DNA of 64,000 nucleotides from a virus. Below, piece after piece: positions 53,947 to 63,451 of this stretch; the first letter of the stretch is position 1, and the number at the start of each line of letters is the position of its first letter. Where the stretch lies: positions 1-64,000 of the IMG/VR virus record IMGVR_UViG_3300008117_000076, one strand, 5' to 3'. Under the pieces are notes generated by a model. The model was not told the DNA's origin. It saw only the letters and a list, made by a program, of their open reading frames with translations, and searched no databases. The translations under genes and the position numbers were made by a program.

Positions 53947-55188
53947 ATGAGAAAAAATAAAAATATTTTCGTTCAAATTGCAGCATACCGTGATCCAGAA
54001 TTACTACCCACTATTCGTGATTGTATATCCAATGCGAAGAACCCGGAAAATCTTCGATTCTGTATTGCGTGGCAGCATTCTAACGAAGATGTCTGGGACA
54101 ATTTAGATGAGTTTAAAAACGATTCACGATTTATAATTCTAGATATTCCACATCTACAGACAAAAGGAACGTGTTGGGCACGGTATCAAATCCAACAACA
54201 TTGGAACGGAGAAGCATATACCCTACAATTAGATTCACATCATCGTTTTGCTAAAAATTGGGATAGTATGCTAATTAAGATGGTCAAAGATTTACAAAAA
54301 GCAGGATATAAAAAACCATTATTGACTGCATATATGTCAAGTTATGAACCACATAACGATCCCACGGGACGAGCACCAGACCCGTGGTTCTTAACATTTG
54401 ACAGATTCACTCCAGCTGGAGCAGTATTTTTTATACCCGCTGTTATTCCTGATTGGAAAAATCGTAAATTACCATATCCAAGTAGATTTTATTCCGCTCA
54501 TTTTGGATTCACACTTGGACAATTTTGTAAAGAAGTTCCTCACGATCCGAACTACTTGTTTCACGGTGAGGAAATTTCTATTGCCGCACGAGCGTATACG
54601 TGGGGATATGATTTGTTTGCGGCACATAAACCTGTAGTGTGGCACGAATATTCACGAAATCACCGCCCTCGTAAATCGTGGGACGACATATCAGATTGGA
54701 CTAATTGGGATAATCAATCGTTGGCACGTAACAGAAGATTGTTAAACGTGGATAACGAGAATGACCCTAATGAAGATTTTGGAGAATTTGGATTTGGTAC
54801 ACAACGTACACTACAGCAGTACGAAGAATATGCGGGAATACAATTTTCTACAAGAAGTATACAAAAACATACGTTAGAACATCGTGAACCACCCAACCCG
54901 CCAAATCAACCATTCTTTAGAATTTTTAAACATTGTATTGATTTACCATATCAATATGTACCGTATAATGACTATGATTTTTGGGCGGTAGCATTTGAAG
55001 ATGAATTTGGTAACGAGATATATAGACACGATGCTACAGAAGATGATATCATACAAATGAAGAATGATCCTGACGGATATTGTAAATTGTGGAGACAGTT
55101 TCACGCAACGGCAAAACCCGCCAGATGGATTGTTTGGCCACATTCTAAATCACACGGATGGTGTGATCGATTGGTTGGAGATATCTAA
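53947..55188 (+). CDS. GT60-like glycosyltransferase, copy 2
   Basis: The 413-residue tandem paralogue starts one base after copy 1. It repeats all key segments: IFVQIAAYRDPELLPTI, NLRFCIAWQHS, TLQLDSHHRF, LFHGEEISIAARAYTWG and C-terminal FWAVAFEDEFG with WIVWPHSKSHGWCDRL. The shared C-terminal extension is not part of the minimal GT60 domain as I know it and may bind the acceptor. Two diverged copies suggest two acceptor or donor specificities. Confidence 0.8.
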   Translation: MRKNKNIFVQIAAYRDPELLPTIRDCISNAKNPENLRFCIAWQHSNEDVWDNLDEFKNDSRFIILDIPHLQTKGTCWARYQIQQHWNGEAYTLQLDSHHRFAKNWDSMLIKMVKDLQKAGYKKPLLTAYMSSYEPHNDPTGRAPDPWFLTFDRFTPAGAVFFIPAVIPDWKNRKLPYPSRFYSAHFGFTLGQFCKEVPHDPNYLFHGEEISIAARAYTWGYDLFAAHKPVVWHEYSRNHRPRKSWDDISDWTNWDNQSLARNRRLLNVDNENDPNEDFGEFGFGTQRTLQQYEEYAGIQFSTRSIQKHTLEHREPPNPPNQPFFRIFKHCIDLPYQYVPYNDYDFWAVAFEDEFGNEIYRHDATEDDIIQMKNDPDGYCKLWRQFHATAKPARWIVWPHSKSHGWCDRLVGDI

Positions 55189-55189
55189 A

Positions 55190-56149
55190 ATGCAGCACAA
55201 AACAAAATTACGTATTCATAATTCCTGCAACAAGTACACTAGGTATTATAGATATTATAATTTTTTTTGGGATGCTTTGACTTACGAGTTAGGTAAAACG
55301 TTTGAAATTGAAGAAAACAGATATTTCGAACATGCCCATACAATACCAATGCCAATAAAACTCAAAAAGGCAAAATGTGATTTAGAAATTTATGAATCAG
55401 ACTACGTTATAGAAAACGTAGAATCGGGTGACTTCTATATATTGACAGCGTGTGATGTATTGACCGGACACGTAATAGCTGAAAGAGAGAATCCACACTT
55501 AAAAAAAGTATTGGTGGCACAGTACATAGACCAAATTATTAAACACAACGTAGAAAATCCACATACCAGTAAATATTCCCCATGGATTTATTTTCAAAGT
55601 GGATTGACTAATTTAGAAGAATATTTTTATAAAAGAAAGTTAATACTCAATTTTAATAAAAAATTATACTTTCGTGGTAAAATTGATGACCGTCCTATTT
55701 TAAAGTACTTTTCTCCATCTATCTTGGAATCAGGCCAAACAATTAATCAAAATGATTATTTCAACGAAGCAATTAATCACGAAATCGGATTATCCATAGG
55801 CGGTGTTGGTGAGTTGTGTTATAGAGATATTGAATATATGGGAATGGGTATACCGTTTTTGCGTTTTGAATTCGCTAGCAGTCTTAAAGAACCATTAATT
55901 CCAAATGTACACTATATTTCAGTAGATAGGCCGAATGACTTACCAACAGAACAACGTACTTGTGGTGTTGGATTAGATAGGATGGGATTAGAACATCACG
56001 CAAAGTTAATAGAGCAACGTTATTTAGAAGTAATAGATGACAAAGAATTTTTAAGATTTGTATCTACTAATGCAAGAGAGTATTATGAAAAATATCTTAT
56101 GTATCCGAACAATGTAAGACACACAATTAATTGGTTGGGGTTAGAATAA
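55190..56149 (+). CDS. Probable glycosyltransferase of exostosin-like type
   Basis: The ATG at 55190 has GGAG upstream; earlier in-frame starts lie inside the previous gene. The 319-residue product ends with a GT-B-like element: LSIGGVGELCYRDIEYMGMG, IPFLRF and LIPNVHYISVD, the pattern seen where exostosin-like enzymes bind the nucleotide sugar. The N-terminal half is not recognisable. The call rests on this element plus the surrounding glycan genes. Confidence 0.5.
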   Translation: MQHKTKLRIHNSCNKYTRYYRYYNFFWDALTYELGKTFEIEENRYFEHAHTIPMPIKLKKAKCDLEIYESDYVIENVESGDFYILTACDVLTGHVIAERENPHLKKVLVAQYIDQIIKHNVENPHTSKYSPWIYFQSGLTNLEEYFYKRKLILNFNKKLYFRGKIDDRPILKYFSPSILESGQTINQNDYFNEAINHEIGLSIGGVGELCYRDIEYMGMGIPFLRFEFASSLKEPLIPNVHYISVDRPNDLPTEQRTCGVGLDRMGLEHHAKLIEQRYLEVIDDKEFLRFVSTNAREYYEKYLMYPNNVRHTINWLGLE

Positions 56150-56150
56150 T

Positions 56151-57068
56151 ATGAGAATTTTAGTAACAGGTGGAACTGGGTTGGTTGGAGAAAACTTGAA
56201 ACAATCTCTTCCTGACGCATATTATGTTTCTTCAAAGGATTACGATTTAACTAGTTACGAAGATACTGCGGCGTTGTTTTATTACTATCGACCAACGCAC
56301 GTTATCCATTTAGCTTCTAAAGTAGGTGGCATAACGTATAATATGAAATACCCAGTAGAGTTTTTTGAAGATAATGTGTTGATGAACGCAAATGTACTAA
56401 ACTGTGCTCATAAATTTAAAGTGCAAAACTTAATTGGAATGTTGTCCACTTGTATATTCCCAGATGATGTGACGTATCCTCTAACGCCTGATAAAATTCA
56501 TAAGGGTGAACCACATCATAGCAACTTTGGATATGCTTATGCAAAACGCATGTTAGAAGTTCAAATACGAACATATAATAAACAATACGGAACAGATTGG
56601 ACCACGATTATCCCAACAAATATTTATGGCAAATATGATCAATTTAATCTTGAAAAATCTCATGTAATTCCTGCGTTAATTCATAAGATGTATTTGAATA
56701 AAATAAATAATCAACCATTGATGAATATGATGGGTACTGGATTGGCAGAACGGGAATTTATATACGCTGAAGATTTAGGGAAAATATTAGCGTGGGCTAT
56801 AGAAAATTACACAACACCAACACCATTAATAGTTTCATCAGAAACATCATATAGTATAAAATCGGTAGCAGAGCTAATTTCTAATGCTATAGGTTATGAG
56901 GGACAATTACTATTTGACGGAGATGTGTCAAAAGACGGACAATACAGAAAGCCAAGCGATTCCAATGTGGTTAGAACACTTTGTCCAATAGAATATACTC
57001 CTCTAGATGTTGGTATAAAAAATACCGTAGAGTGGTTTGTAGAAAATTACACTAACTGTAGGAAGTAA
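56151..57068 (+). CDS. fcl: GDP-L-fucose synthase (GDP-4-keto-6-deoxymannose epimerase/reductase)
   Basis: The 305-residue short-chain dehydrogenase-like enzyme makes GDP-L-fucose from GDP-4-keto-6-deoxymannose using NADPH. The coenzyme motif GGTGLVG is at residues 7-13; S99, C101, Y128, K132 and H171 occupy the positions of the E. coli residues S107, C109, Y136, K140 and H179 with a constant offset of eight. HLASKVGGI and SHVIPALI are also typical. All catalytic residues are present, so the enzyme should be active. GDP-mannose dehydratase, the preceding step, is not in the window. Confidence 0.92.
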   Translation: MRILVTGGTGLVGENLKQSLPDAYYVSSKDYDLTSYEDTAALFYYYRPTHVIHLASKVGGITYNMKYPVEFFEDNVLMNANVLNCAHKFKVQNLIGMLSTCIFPDDVTYPLTPDKIHKGEPHHSNFGYAYAKRMLEVQIRTYNKQYGTDWTTIIPTNIYGKYDQFNLEKSHVIPALIHKMYLNKINNQPLMNMMGTGLAEREFIYAEDLGKILAWAIENYTTPTPLIVSSETSYSIKSVAELISNAIGYEGQLLFDGDVSKDGQYRKPSDSNVVRTLCPIEYTPLDVGIKNTVEWFVENYTNCRK

Positions 57069-57071
57069 AAT

Positions 57072-57869
57072 ATGAAAATACTAGTATCTACTATATGTTT
57101 TATTCAACCCAATAAAATTAAGGATGGTGCAGAGATATATGCAACGTTTGCCAATCGTTTGATAGATTCTACGATGGAAAAAACGAATTTTGATATTCGA
57201 GTAGCAACAAACAGACCAGAACTGTTTTCCGACGCATTATTAAAATATGGTGACAGAGTTTCTTTATTTGTAGACACGTTGGAAGATAAACAGGTTTGGG
57301 TTGGTGCATTCAATCAATTACTAAAATTTTTAGCACTAAAAGATGTACCATCGAAATACGATTATGTTCTGTATTTAGATTGCGATTCATCATTCTTTAA
57401 AACAGTTGATAATGAATTGGTAACAGAAACAATTACCAAACTAGAAGAAAACAACCAAAACGGCATGGTAAATAGATCTGGTACGGGATACTTCCTGCAA
57501 CAGTTAACAGAACATTGTTCAGGCATAGCAAATATGTTTAGCGCCAAATTTAATTTTTATAACTTAAACTTGAATACCGTACCACCGGAGTGGGAAGATG
57601 CTCCAATGCCATGTGAACACATACTGTTCTTAAAGAATGAAGATAATAAATTACAGATTATGTCAGATAAAATTGCTGAATTTAATGAAAAATTAGAATC
57701 TCAAATTGGACAACCGTACATCGCATGTAGTCCTGATATGGAAGCATTCGAGTTGGGTATTGGGGTAAAAGTTGCTGGTTATAAATTAGCAGAAATTGAT
57801 TCATATATTCACCACGATGTATTTTGTGTAAAATATAACGGTAGTAATTGGGAAAAAGCAAAATTATAA
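57072..57869 (+). CDS. GT-A type glycosyltransferase-like protein
   Basis: The 265-residue product has YDYVLYLDCDSSFF, a DxD metal site following a hydrophobic strand, as in GT6/GT8-like enzymes. Other features are an N-terminal MKILVSTICFI strand and a C-terminal EIDSYIHHDVF segment. The donor and acceptor are unknown. It starts three bases after the fucose-synthase gene. Confidence 0.65.
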   Translation: MKILVSTICFIQPNKIKDGAEIYATFANRLIDSTMEKTNFDIRVATNRPELFSDALLKYGDRVSLFVDTLEDKQVWVGAFNQLLKFLALKDVPSKYDYVLYLDCDSSFFKTVDNELVTETITKLEENNQNGMVNRSGTGYFLQQLTEHCSGIANMFSAKFNFYNLNLNTVPPEWEDAPMPCEHILFLKNEDNKLQIMSDKIAEFNEKLESQIGQPYIACSPDMEAFELGIGVKVAGYKLAEIDSYIHHDVFCVKYNGSNWEKAKL

Positions 57870-57882
57870 AATGAGATAAATT

Positions 57883-58482
57883 ATGTTAAAAACCGATGGA
57901 AATGATTATTATGTAATCAAGGATGCATGTGTTGCTGTAAAGGAAATTGAAGGTTTGGTATGTGAATTAGGATCGTATCAAGGTGGTGGACTCAAATTAC
58001 TTATGGAAACATTTTCGGAAATGAATCAACGAGATAGAATATTTCTTTCGGTTGATCCATACGGAGACATTCCATATCACGATATAAATGGTATACACAG
58101 TGCGGGATATACAAATAATGTAAAAAATATGTTTCTACGAGACATACATCAATTGTCTTATGAATTGAATACATACTTTTTGTTTTTCAATATGACAGAC
58201 ACACAGTTTTTCAAAAGATTTTCTGATGGTATTCCTGTATACATTAACGAAGAACGTATTTATAACAAATATGCGTTAGTAATTATTGACGGACCACATG
58301 AAGTGAATATCGTTAAGGATGAATTTGATTTCTTTAAAAGTAGAATAGCTACAAATGGTATAATAGTTTTTGATGATGTTGAACAGTACCCACATGAAAC
58401 TATTCACGAATATATTTTGCAGAATGGATTTGAAACGTTCAAATCCACAGGATATAAGCACGCATATAAAAAAGTTGTATGA
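57883..58482 (+). CDS. SAM-dependent methyltransferase-like protein (Methyltransf_24/TylF type)
   Basis: The 199-residue product shows VCELGSYQGGGLKLLME (motif I), FLSVDPYGD (acidic end of strand 2), YALVIIDGPHE and IIVFDDVEQYPHE. This order matches sugar O-methyltransferases of the TylF/macrocin type and other Methyltransf_24 proteins. In this operon a sugar methylation role is inferred. It overlaps the next gene by four bases. Confidence 0.7.
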   Translation: MLKTDGNDYYVIKDACVAVKEIEGLVCELGSYQGGGLKLLMETFSEMNQRDRIFLSVDPYGDIPYHDINGIHSAGYTNNVKNMFLRDIHQLSYELNTYFLFFNMTDTQFFKRFSDGIPVYINEERIYNKYALVIIDGPHEVNIVKDEFDFFKSRIATNGIIVFDDVEQYPHETIHEYILQNGFETFKSTGYKHAYKKVV

Positions 58483-59303
58483 AAATTGCACTTCTGCTTT
58501 CAGGTCAACCACGATTATATGAGGAAGTTTTTCCACACATAAAAAAACATATATTAGACGTATATGATTGTGATGTATATGCACATGCGTGGTGGGACGA
58601 AGCGGAATCACACGATGTAGTACATCGTTCACCCTGGTCACAGTCTTATAAGTTTGACGTAGATAAACAATTTCCTATTAAGTTTAATAACTTATACAAT
58701 CCCAAAAAGTTTCAAATAGATAAACCATTATTTGATAGCACGGAAGATTCGCAGAATATTTTCATTGAGTCATTGAAAAAATTGTATCCGACTACAAATG
58801 GGTGTGAAGTTTTTTATGAAGATAAAAGTATGTTAGGTCCAATTCATAAATTTATTTCAATCGAAAAAGTATTTAATATGGTGAATTGGGATGAAAATTA
58901 TGATTGGATTGTTTTCTGGAGATATGATTTACAGCCAGATGTATTTCCCGATTTAACTATCTTAAATGAAGAAGTATTATACGCATATACCGATTATTGG
59001 TGTTCTTGGTGTGATAGAGATGATAGAGCGTGGCCAGATAATCATGGATTTATAGATACTGGATTTATACTACATCCTAATTGTAAACATGCTTTAAATA
59101 TTAAAAATTTTTACTTTGATGAGTGTATGAAAAATAATTTATTGTGTAGTGAATCACACAAATGGAAGCACAAACCAATTCCAGAAACAGTCTGGTCGTT
59201 GAACGTGTGGTACAATAAAATAAAAACAGTTATGTTACCATCTAAAGACTTTTCAGCAAGTTTAATTCGACGAATTGATGAGTACGGAGACTTAAGACCA
59301 TGA
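58479..59303 (+). CDS. Glycan-cluster protein, glycosyltransferase-like
   Basis: The 274-residue product begins MKIALLLSGQPRLYEEVFPH and has DVYAHAWWDEA, then WIVFWRYDLQPDVFPDL. This combination is found in capsule and LPS-cluster proteins that are probably glycosyltransferases. It lacks a clear DxD site, so the function is uncertain. It is joined to both neighbours by ATGA overlaps. Confidence 0.55.
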   Translation: MKIALLLSGQPRLYEEVFPHIKKHILDVYDCDVYAHAWWDEAESHDVVHRSPWSQSYKFDVDKQFPIKFNNLYNPKKFQIDKPLFDSTEDSQNIFIESLKKLYPTTNGCEVFYEDKSMLGPIHKFISIEKVFNMVNWDENYDWIVFWRYDLQPDVFPDLTILNEEVLYAYTDYWCSWCDRDDRAWPDNHGFIDTGFILHPNCKHALNIKNFYFDECMKNNLLCSESHKWKHKPIPETVWSLNVWYNKIKTVMLPSKDFSASLIRRIDEYGDLRP

Positions 59304-59974
59304 ACGAACAATATATATTTTTTGATGTAGGAGCAAATAATGGTGATAGTTCTGTGCCAATTATACGCAAAAATCCAGATGCTAGAGTATATGCATTTGA
59401 ACCTGTTCCTGCTTTAGTGAATTACATAAAACAACAAACAAAAGATTATCCTAACTATGTTGTAACACAAACTGCTGTTTCTGATTTTAATGGAACGGCA
59501 TCATTTCGTATATCAGGCGAACCATCAAAAAAAGAAATTCAAACATTTGTAGATTTAGACTTTCATAAATTCGTGGAACATAATTGGCATGGATGTAGTT
59601 CTTTACTAGAATTGTCGGATAATGTATTGGATTCTTGGTACGGAAGAACGGATATGTTAGTTCTGGAAGAAATAGAAGTTAATGTCATTAGATTGGATTC
59701 TTTTATACAACAAAATAACATAGACCATATTGATTTTCTTTGGGTAGATACACAAGGATCAGATTTAAATGTATTGAAAGGTTTGGGAGACTACATTCAT
59801 ATAGTAAATTCTGGAACGGTAGAAGCTGCAAACAAACCAGACATTTTATATAAAAATCAAAATTCTAAAGAAGAAACAATTGAGTATTTAAAACAATGTG
59901 GATTTAACGATATACGAGTGTCCACGAATGACCCAGCAGATAATGAAGTAAATATTTCTTTTTATAGAGGATAA
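59300..59974 (+). CDS. FkbM-family methyltransferase
   Basis: The 224-residue product has FFDVGANNGDSS (motif I), VYAFEPVPALVNYIK (motif II) and IDFLWVDTQGSDLNVLKG, the hallmark order of FkbM methyltransferases, which mostly methylate sugar hydroxyls. The substrate may be the fucosylated glycan made by its neighbours. It overlaps the previous gene by four bases. Confidence 0.85.
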   Translation: MNEQYIFFDVGANNGDSSVPIIRKNPDARVYAFEPVPALVNYIKQQTKDYPNYVVTQTAVSDFNGTASFRISGEPSKKEIQTFVDLDFHKFVEHNWHGCSSLLELSDNVLDSWYGRTDMLVLEEIEVNVIRLDSFIQQNNIDHIDFLWVDTQGSDLNVLKGLGDYIHIVNSGTVEAANKPDILYKNQNSKEETIEYLKQCGFNDIRVSTNDPADNEVNISFYRG

Positions 59975-59977
59975 GTT

Positions 59978-60859
59978 GTGAAAATTAAATTTCTTCCAAA
60001 CTGGTGTTCTTCTGAACAAGGTACAAAACGATTATTTGACCAATTTTATATAGGACAAGATTTAACAAATGTAGAATTTGTTCACGGTGATGAATTTGAC
60101 GTTATTTTTTATTGCGGATATGAAACGCAAGTCGTACCGTCTGGAATAAAAAAATATATTTTTAATATGGAACCGTGTTGGTCGGGAAACGTACAAAGAA
60201 ACAATTCGGGTATTGATGCTACAATCTTCGCTCAAGATAAAAACATATTTGATGATTCGACTAGAGTAGTTGAGTGTCCAACCTATATGTTCTACGGAGC
60301 TGGTGGCGAAAATTGGACTGTAGAAGATACCAAAATTGATTACGAAAAAACAAAAAATATCAGTTGTATATTGTCGGATAAAAGAAACATTTACAATATA
60401 TCTTCATGTCTATACGATAAACGAGATGATGTAGCTCAATACTTGATGCGTTCGAGTGTATCGGTAGATGTATTCAGAGATTGTGATTCTCCAAATTGCG
60501 TTGGTGGACTCCCAAGAAAAATTGAAGGATTAAAACCATATCGATTTAGTATTGGTATAGAAAACAGTAGAGAACAAAACTACATTTCAGAAAAATTTTA
60601 TGATGCAATTTTAACAAACACCATCCCAATATACTACGGTGCAAAAAATATCAAAGAGGTTTTTCCTGAAAATGGGTATTTTGTAATAGATGATTTAGAA
60701 GATTTAGATGGCATTGCCAACCTACTAAAACATATAAACGAAAACGCAGAAGAACTTTATCGACAAATGTTACCAGAAGCACTAAAAATTAAACAGAGAT
60801 TTTTTAATGAATTTAATCTCATGACAAAAATTATAGAAGTAGCGGAGAGTGGTATATGA
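59978..60859 (+). CDS. GT10-type fucosyltransferase
   Basis: The start is a GTG with AGAGG upstream. The 293-residue product carries the C-terminal GT10 signature at residues 189-226: RFSIGIENS, YISEKFYDA and TIPIYYGAKNI, which binds GDP-fucose in alpha-1,3/1,4-fucosyltransferases. Residues 60-67 (YIFNMEPCW) fit the N-terminal domain. GDP-L-fucose synthase is encoded six genes upstream, so donor and transferase are paired in one operon. The acceptor is unknown. Confidence 0.85.
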   Translation: MKIKFLPNWCSSEQGTKRLFDQFYIGQDLTNVEFVHGDEFDVIFYCGYETQVVPSGIKKYIFNMEPCWSGNVQRNNSGIDATIFAQDKNIFDDSTRVVECPTYMFYGAGGENWTVEDTKIDYEKTKNISCILSDKRNIYNISSCLYDKRDDVAQYLMRSSVSVDVFRDCDSPNCVGGLPRKIEGLKPYRFSIGIENSREQNYISEKFYDAILTNTIPIYYGAKNIKEVFPENGYFVIDDLEDLDGIANLLKHINENAEELYRQMLPEALKIKQRFFNEFNLMTKIIEVAESGI

Positions 60860-61860
60860 AAACTATAGGATTTTGGGATAACAATCTAGGATTGCGTGGT
60901 ACTAGTGTTGCTATGTTTCTTTATGCAAAATATAACGAAGAAATTTTAGGAAATCGTAGTGTCATATATTCACACAGTGCTGTTAGAGAAGATATAGGGG
61001 ATAAGTCTACACTAGATAAATTCGAAAAACAGTTTCCAGGTCGTGTACATCTAGTCGGTAGAGAATTGGGTGGATTGTACGATGTTCAGACGCATATGTT
61101 GAGAGAATATAACGCTGAATATTTTTATTATATTAAAGCCGGACAACGTGATGGTGGTATGTTAGATGAAAATTATATCAAAAATTTAATACACGCAGTA
61201 TTTTTGTTTAATGAACCACACGGACATCGATATATGTATGTGTCTGATTGGTTGGCTGGGACGATGGGATATTCACCTAGAGAAAATCACGCGGTACCTC
61301 ATATCGTTGAACCGTTGCCTGTAGTTGACGAAGATTTAAGAGATGAGCTAGGTATACCAAAAACAGCGACGGTGTTTGGGTGTTATGGTGGTCCAACTGA
61401 ATTTAATATTGATTTTGTACATATGGTGATGGATAGAGTCTTGTCAGAACGTAATGACATTTATTTTATTTTTATGAATATACCAAGTACTCATCGTGGT
61501 ATAACACACACGCATGAAAATTATAGATGGTTGCCTGGTACGTGGGATTTAACTCGAAAGGCTAAGTTTGTTAAAACATGCGATGCTATGTTACACGCCA
61601 GAGGAGGTGGAGAAACGTTCGGAATGGCTGTGGCAGAATTTAGTAGCGCAAATAAACCTGTAATAACATACGGATTATCGGGAGAACGATGTCATCTGGA
61701 AATTTTAGGAGACAAGGGATTAATTTATAACAGTTATGAAGAGCTTTATGACATTATTAATAACCTTGGTACATATTTAAAGTATGAGGATTGGAACTGC
61801 TACAGAAATTTCTCCGCAGAAATTATAATGGACAGATTCAATAAAAACTTTTTAAATTGA
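60856..61860 (+). CDS. GT-B type glycosyltransferase (GT4-like)
   Basis: The 334-residue product has an N-terminal Rossmann-like start (TIGFWDNNLGLRGTSVAMFL) and a C-terminal half with DAMLHARGGGETFGMAVAEF, the Ex7E-type donor-binding element of GT4 enzymes, followed by NKPVITYG. The donor sugar is unknown. It overlaps the fucosyltransferase gene by four bases. Confidence 0.75.
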   Translation: MKTIGFWDNNLGLRGTSVAMFLYAKYNEEILGNRSVIYSHSAVREDIGDKSTLDKFEKQFPGRVHLVGRELGGLYDVQTHMLREYNAEYFYYIKAGQRDGGMLDENYIKNLIHAVFLFNEPHGHRYMYVSDWLAGTMGYSPRENHAVPHIVEPLPVVDEDLRDELGIPKTATVFGCYGGPTEFNIDFVHMVMDRVLSERNDIYFIFMNIPSTHRGITHTHENYRWLPGTWDLTRKAKFVKTCDAMLHARGGGETFGMAVAEFSSANKPVITYGLSGERCHLEILGDKGLIYNSYEELYDIINNLGTYLKYEDWNCYRNFSAEIIMDRFNKNFLN

Positions 61861-61870
61861 GATAATAGAT

Positions 61871-62695
61871 ATGACAAAGGTTATCGTAACAATGACAACG
61901 TTACCTCGAAGATTATTTGAGGTTGATTCTGAATGGGGAATTCGTCCGTCTTTAAAGACGATATTAGAACAATCAAACGCTGACTACGAAGTACATTTAA
62001 ATGTTCCATACGAACACAGAGGTCAGCAAATAACAGTTCCCGATTGGTTAAGAGAATGGCAATCAACATACAAACATTTAAAAGTGTTTAGATGTAAAGA
62101 TTACGGTCCAATAACAAAGATATATCCTACACTAAAACGTGTAACTGATCCGAATACTATTCTTATAACGGTAGACGATGATCTTGCATATAACGATGGA
62201 TTTGTCCAAGCTCACATAGACGCTCAAACGAAGTATAAAGAATGTGCCATAGGATATGCTGGAATGGGTTCTATTAATGAATCACTTCCGGCTGACAATA
62301 GAGGCGTTCATCCAACCGGTGGACAACATTTCGTTACATCGTTAGCGGAAGATATAAGAGTGAGAATGTTAGAGGGATATAAAACTGTGTCTTATTTAAG
62401 ATCATTTTTTTCTGAAGATTTAAAGGATTTAGAAAACTTTATGGCACAACATTGGAATGATGATATTGTGTTGTCTGCTTATATGGGATATAAAAATATA
62501 AAAAAGATAGTGTTGAAGTGTGAAAATTGTAATGGAGACAATTCACCACGCGTAGAAACATTCCCAGTAATAAGAATGGTTCCTATTACGTCCGATATTC
62601 ACGGTTGTAATGCATTTAGAACCAATCAATCTATTCAAAAAAATATGGAAGATGTGAGTAATATGTGGTATAAACTTGGATATCTGGAGAGATAA
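61871..62695 (+). CDS. GT-A type glycosyltransferase-like protein with DDD motif
   Basis: The 274-residue product reads KVIVTMTTLPRRLFE, then KDYGPITKIYPTLK, ILITVDDDLAYNDGFV (a DxD-type metal site) and HWNDDIVLSAYMGYKN. This is the layout of a GT-A glycosyltransferase of bacterial and phage glycan clusters. Cys residues in LKCENCNGD might bind metal. It starts ten bases after the GT-B gene. Confidence 0.7.
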   Translation: MTKVIVTMTTLPRRLFEVDSEWGIRPSLKTILEQSNADYEVHLNVPYEHRGQQITVPDWLREWQSTYKHLKVFRCKDYGPITKIYPTLKRVTDPNTILITVDDDLAYNDGFVQAHIDAQTKYKECAIGYAGMGSINESLPADNRGVHPTGGQHFVTSLAEDIRVRMLEGYKTVSYLRSFFSEDLKDLENFMAQHWNDDIVLSAYMGYKNIKKIVLKCENCNGDNSPRVETFPVIRMVPITSDIHGCNAFRTNQSIQKNMEDVSNMWYKLGYLER

Positions 62696-62698
62696 AAT

Positions 62699-63439
62699 AT
62701 GTCTAATATTATTGAAGCATTAAATGTATACAATGTGTTTTCACCTAAAATGCGTTTGGGTGATAACAGAGATGGTGGTTATATAATTAACGAAACAATT
62801 GCAGAAGTTTCAAATAAACTTATTACTGTTGGATTGGGTTCTGATTACTCTTTTGAAAGAGATTGGTACAATAAATTCAAGACTCCAATTGAAGTATATG
62901 ACGGAACGTGTTCTTGTGGCGGTCTGTGTCACGAATTTAAAGATAATATCAATAAAGATATTTTCTTTATAAAGAATAACGTGGGATATGATGAGGGTAA
63001 TATGCCGATAAACGTATTACTAGATAGAAAATCAGATATTCTGTTGAAAGTTGACGCAGAAGGATCTGAATACACTATGTTTGATAATGTTAAATTGGGT
63101 TCAAATATTGCAGGATTTATCCTAGAAGTACACGATATACACGTTAGAGAGCATCAAGAAAAACTAATCAGTTTGATTGAAAATCAATTTTCTGATCTTT
63201 TGTTGTTTCATATTCACGGTAATTCTTGGGGAAACACCTTTACATTAAATTTGAGTAAAACGGGAAATCGTGGTTTGGAAATACAAAATTTTCCACATGT
63301 ACTCGAATTATCTTTCGTAAACAAAAGACTGCTTGGTAATTTTGAGTTAGAAACGACATCATTCCCAATTCAAGGATTAGACTACAGTAATCACCCAGAT
63401 AAACAAGATATTCAACTTCCGTGGATAAACGCATTATAA
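62699..63439 (+). CDS. FkbM-like methyltransferase, second copy in cluster
   Basis: The 246-residue product has NRDGGYIINE, LITVGLGSDYSFERDW (a motif I-like glycine region) and ILLKVDAEGSEYTMFDNV, the conserved FkbM element. It is more diverged from the consensus than the 59300 gene. A CSCGGLC stretch near residue 72 is unusual. It probably methylates a sugar, inferred from family and context. Confidence 0.7.
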   Translation: MSNIIEALNVYNVFSPKMRLGDNRDGGYIINETIAEVSNKLITVGLGSDYSFERDWYNKFKTPIEVYDGTCSCGGLCHEFKDNINKDIFFIKNNVGYDEGNMPINVLLDRKSDILLKVDAEGSEYTMFDNVKLGSNIAGFILEVHDIHVREHQEKLISLIENQFSDLLLFHIHGNSWGNTFTLNLSKTGNRGLEIQNFPHVLELSFVNKRLLGNFELETTSFPIQGLDYSNHPDKQDIQLPWINAL

Positions 63440-63451
63440 TAAAGGTATTTT

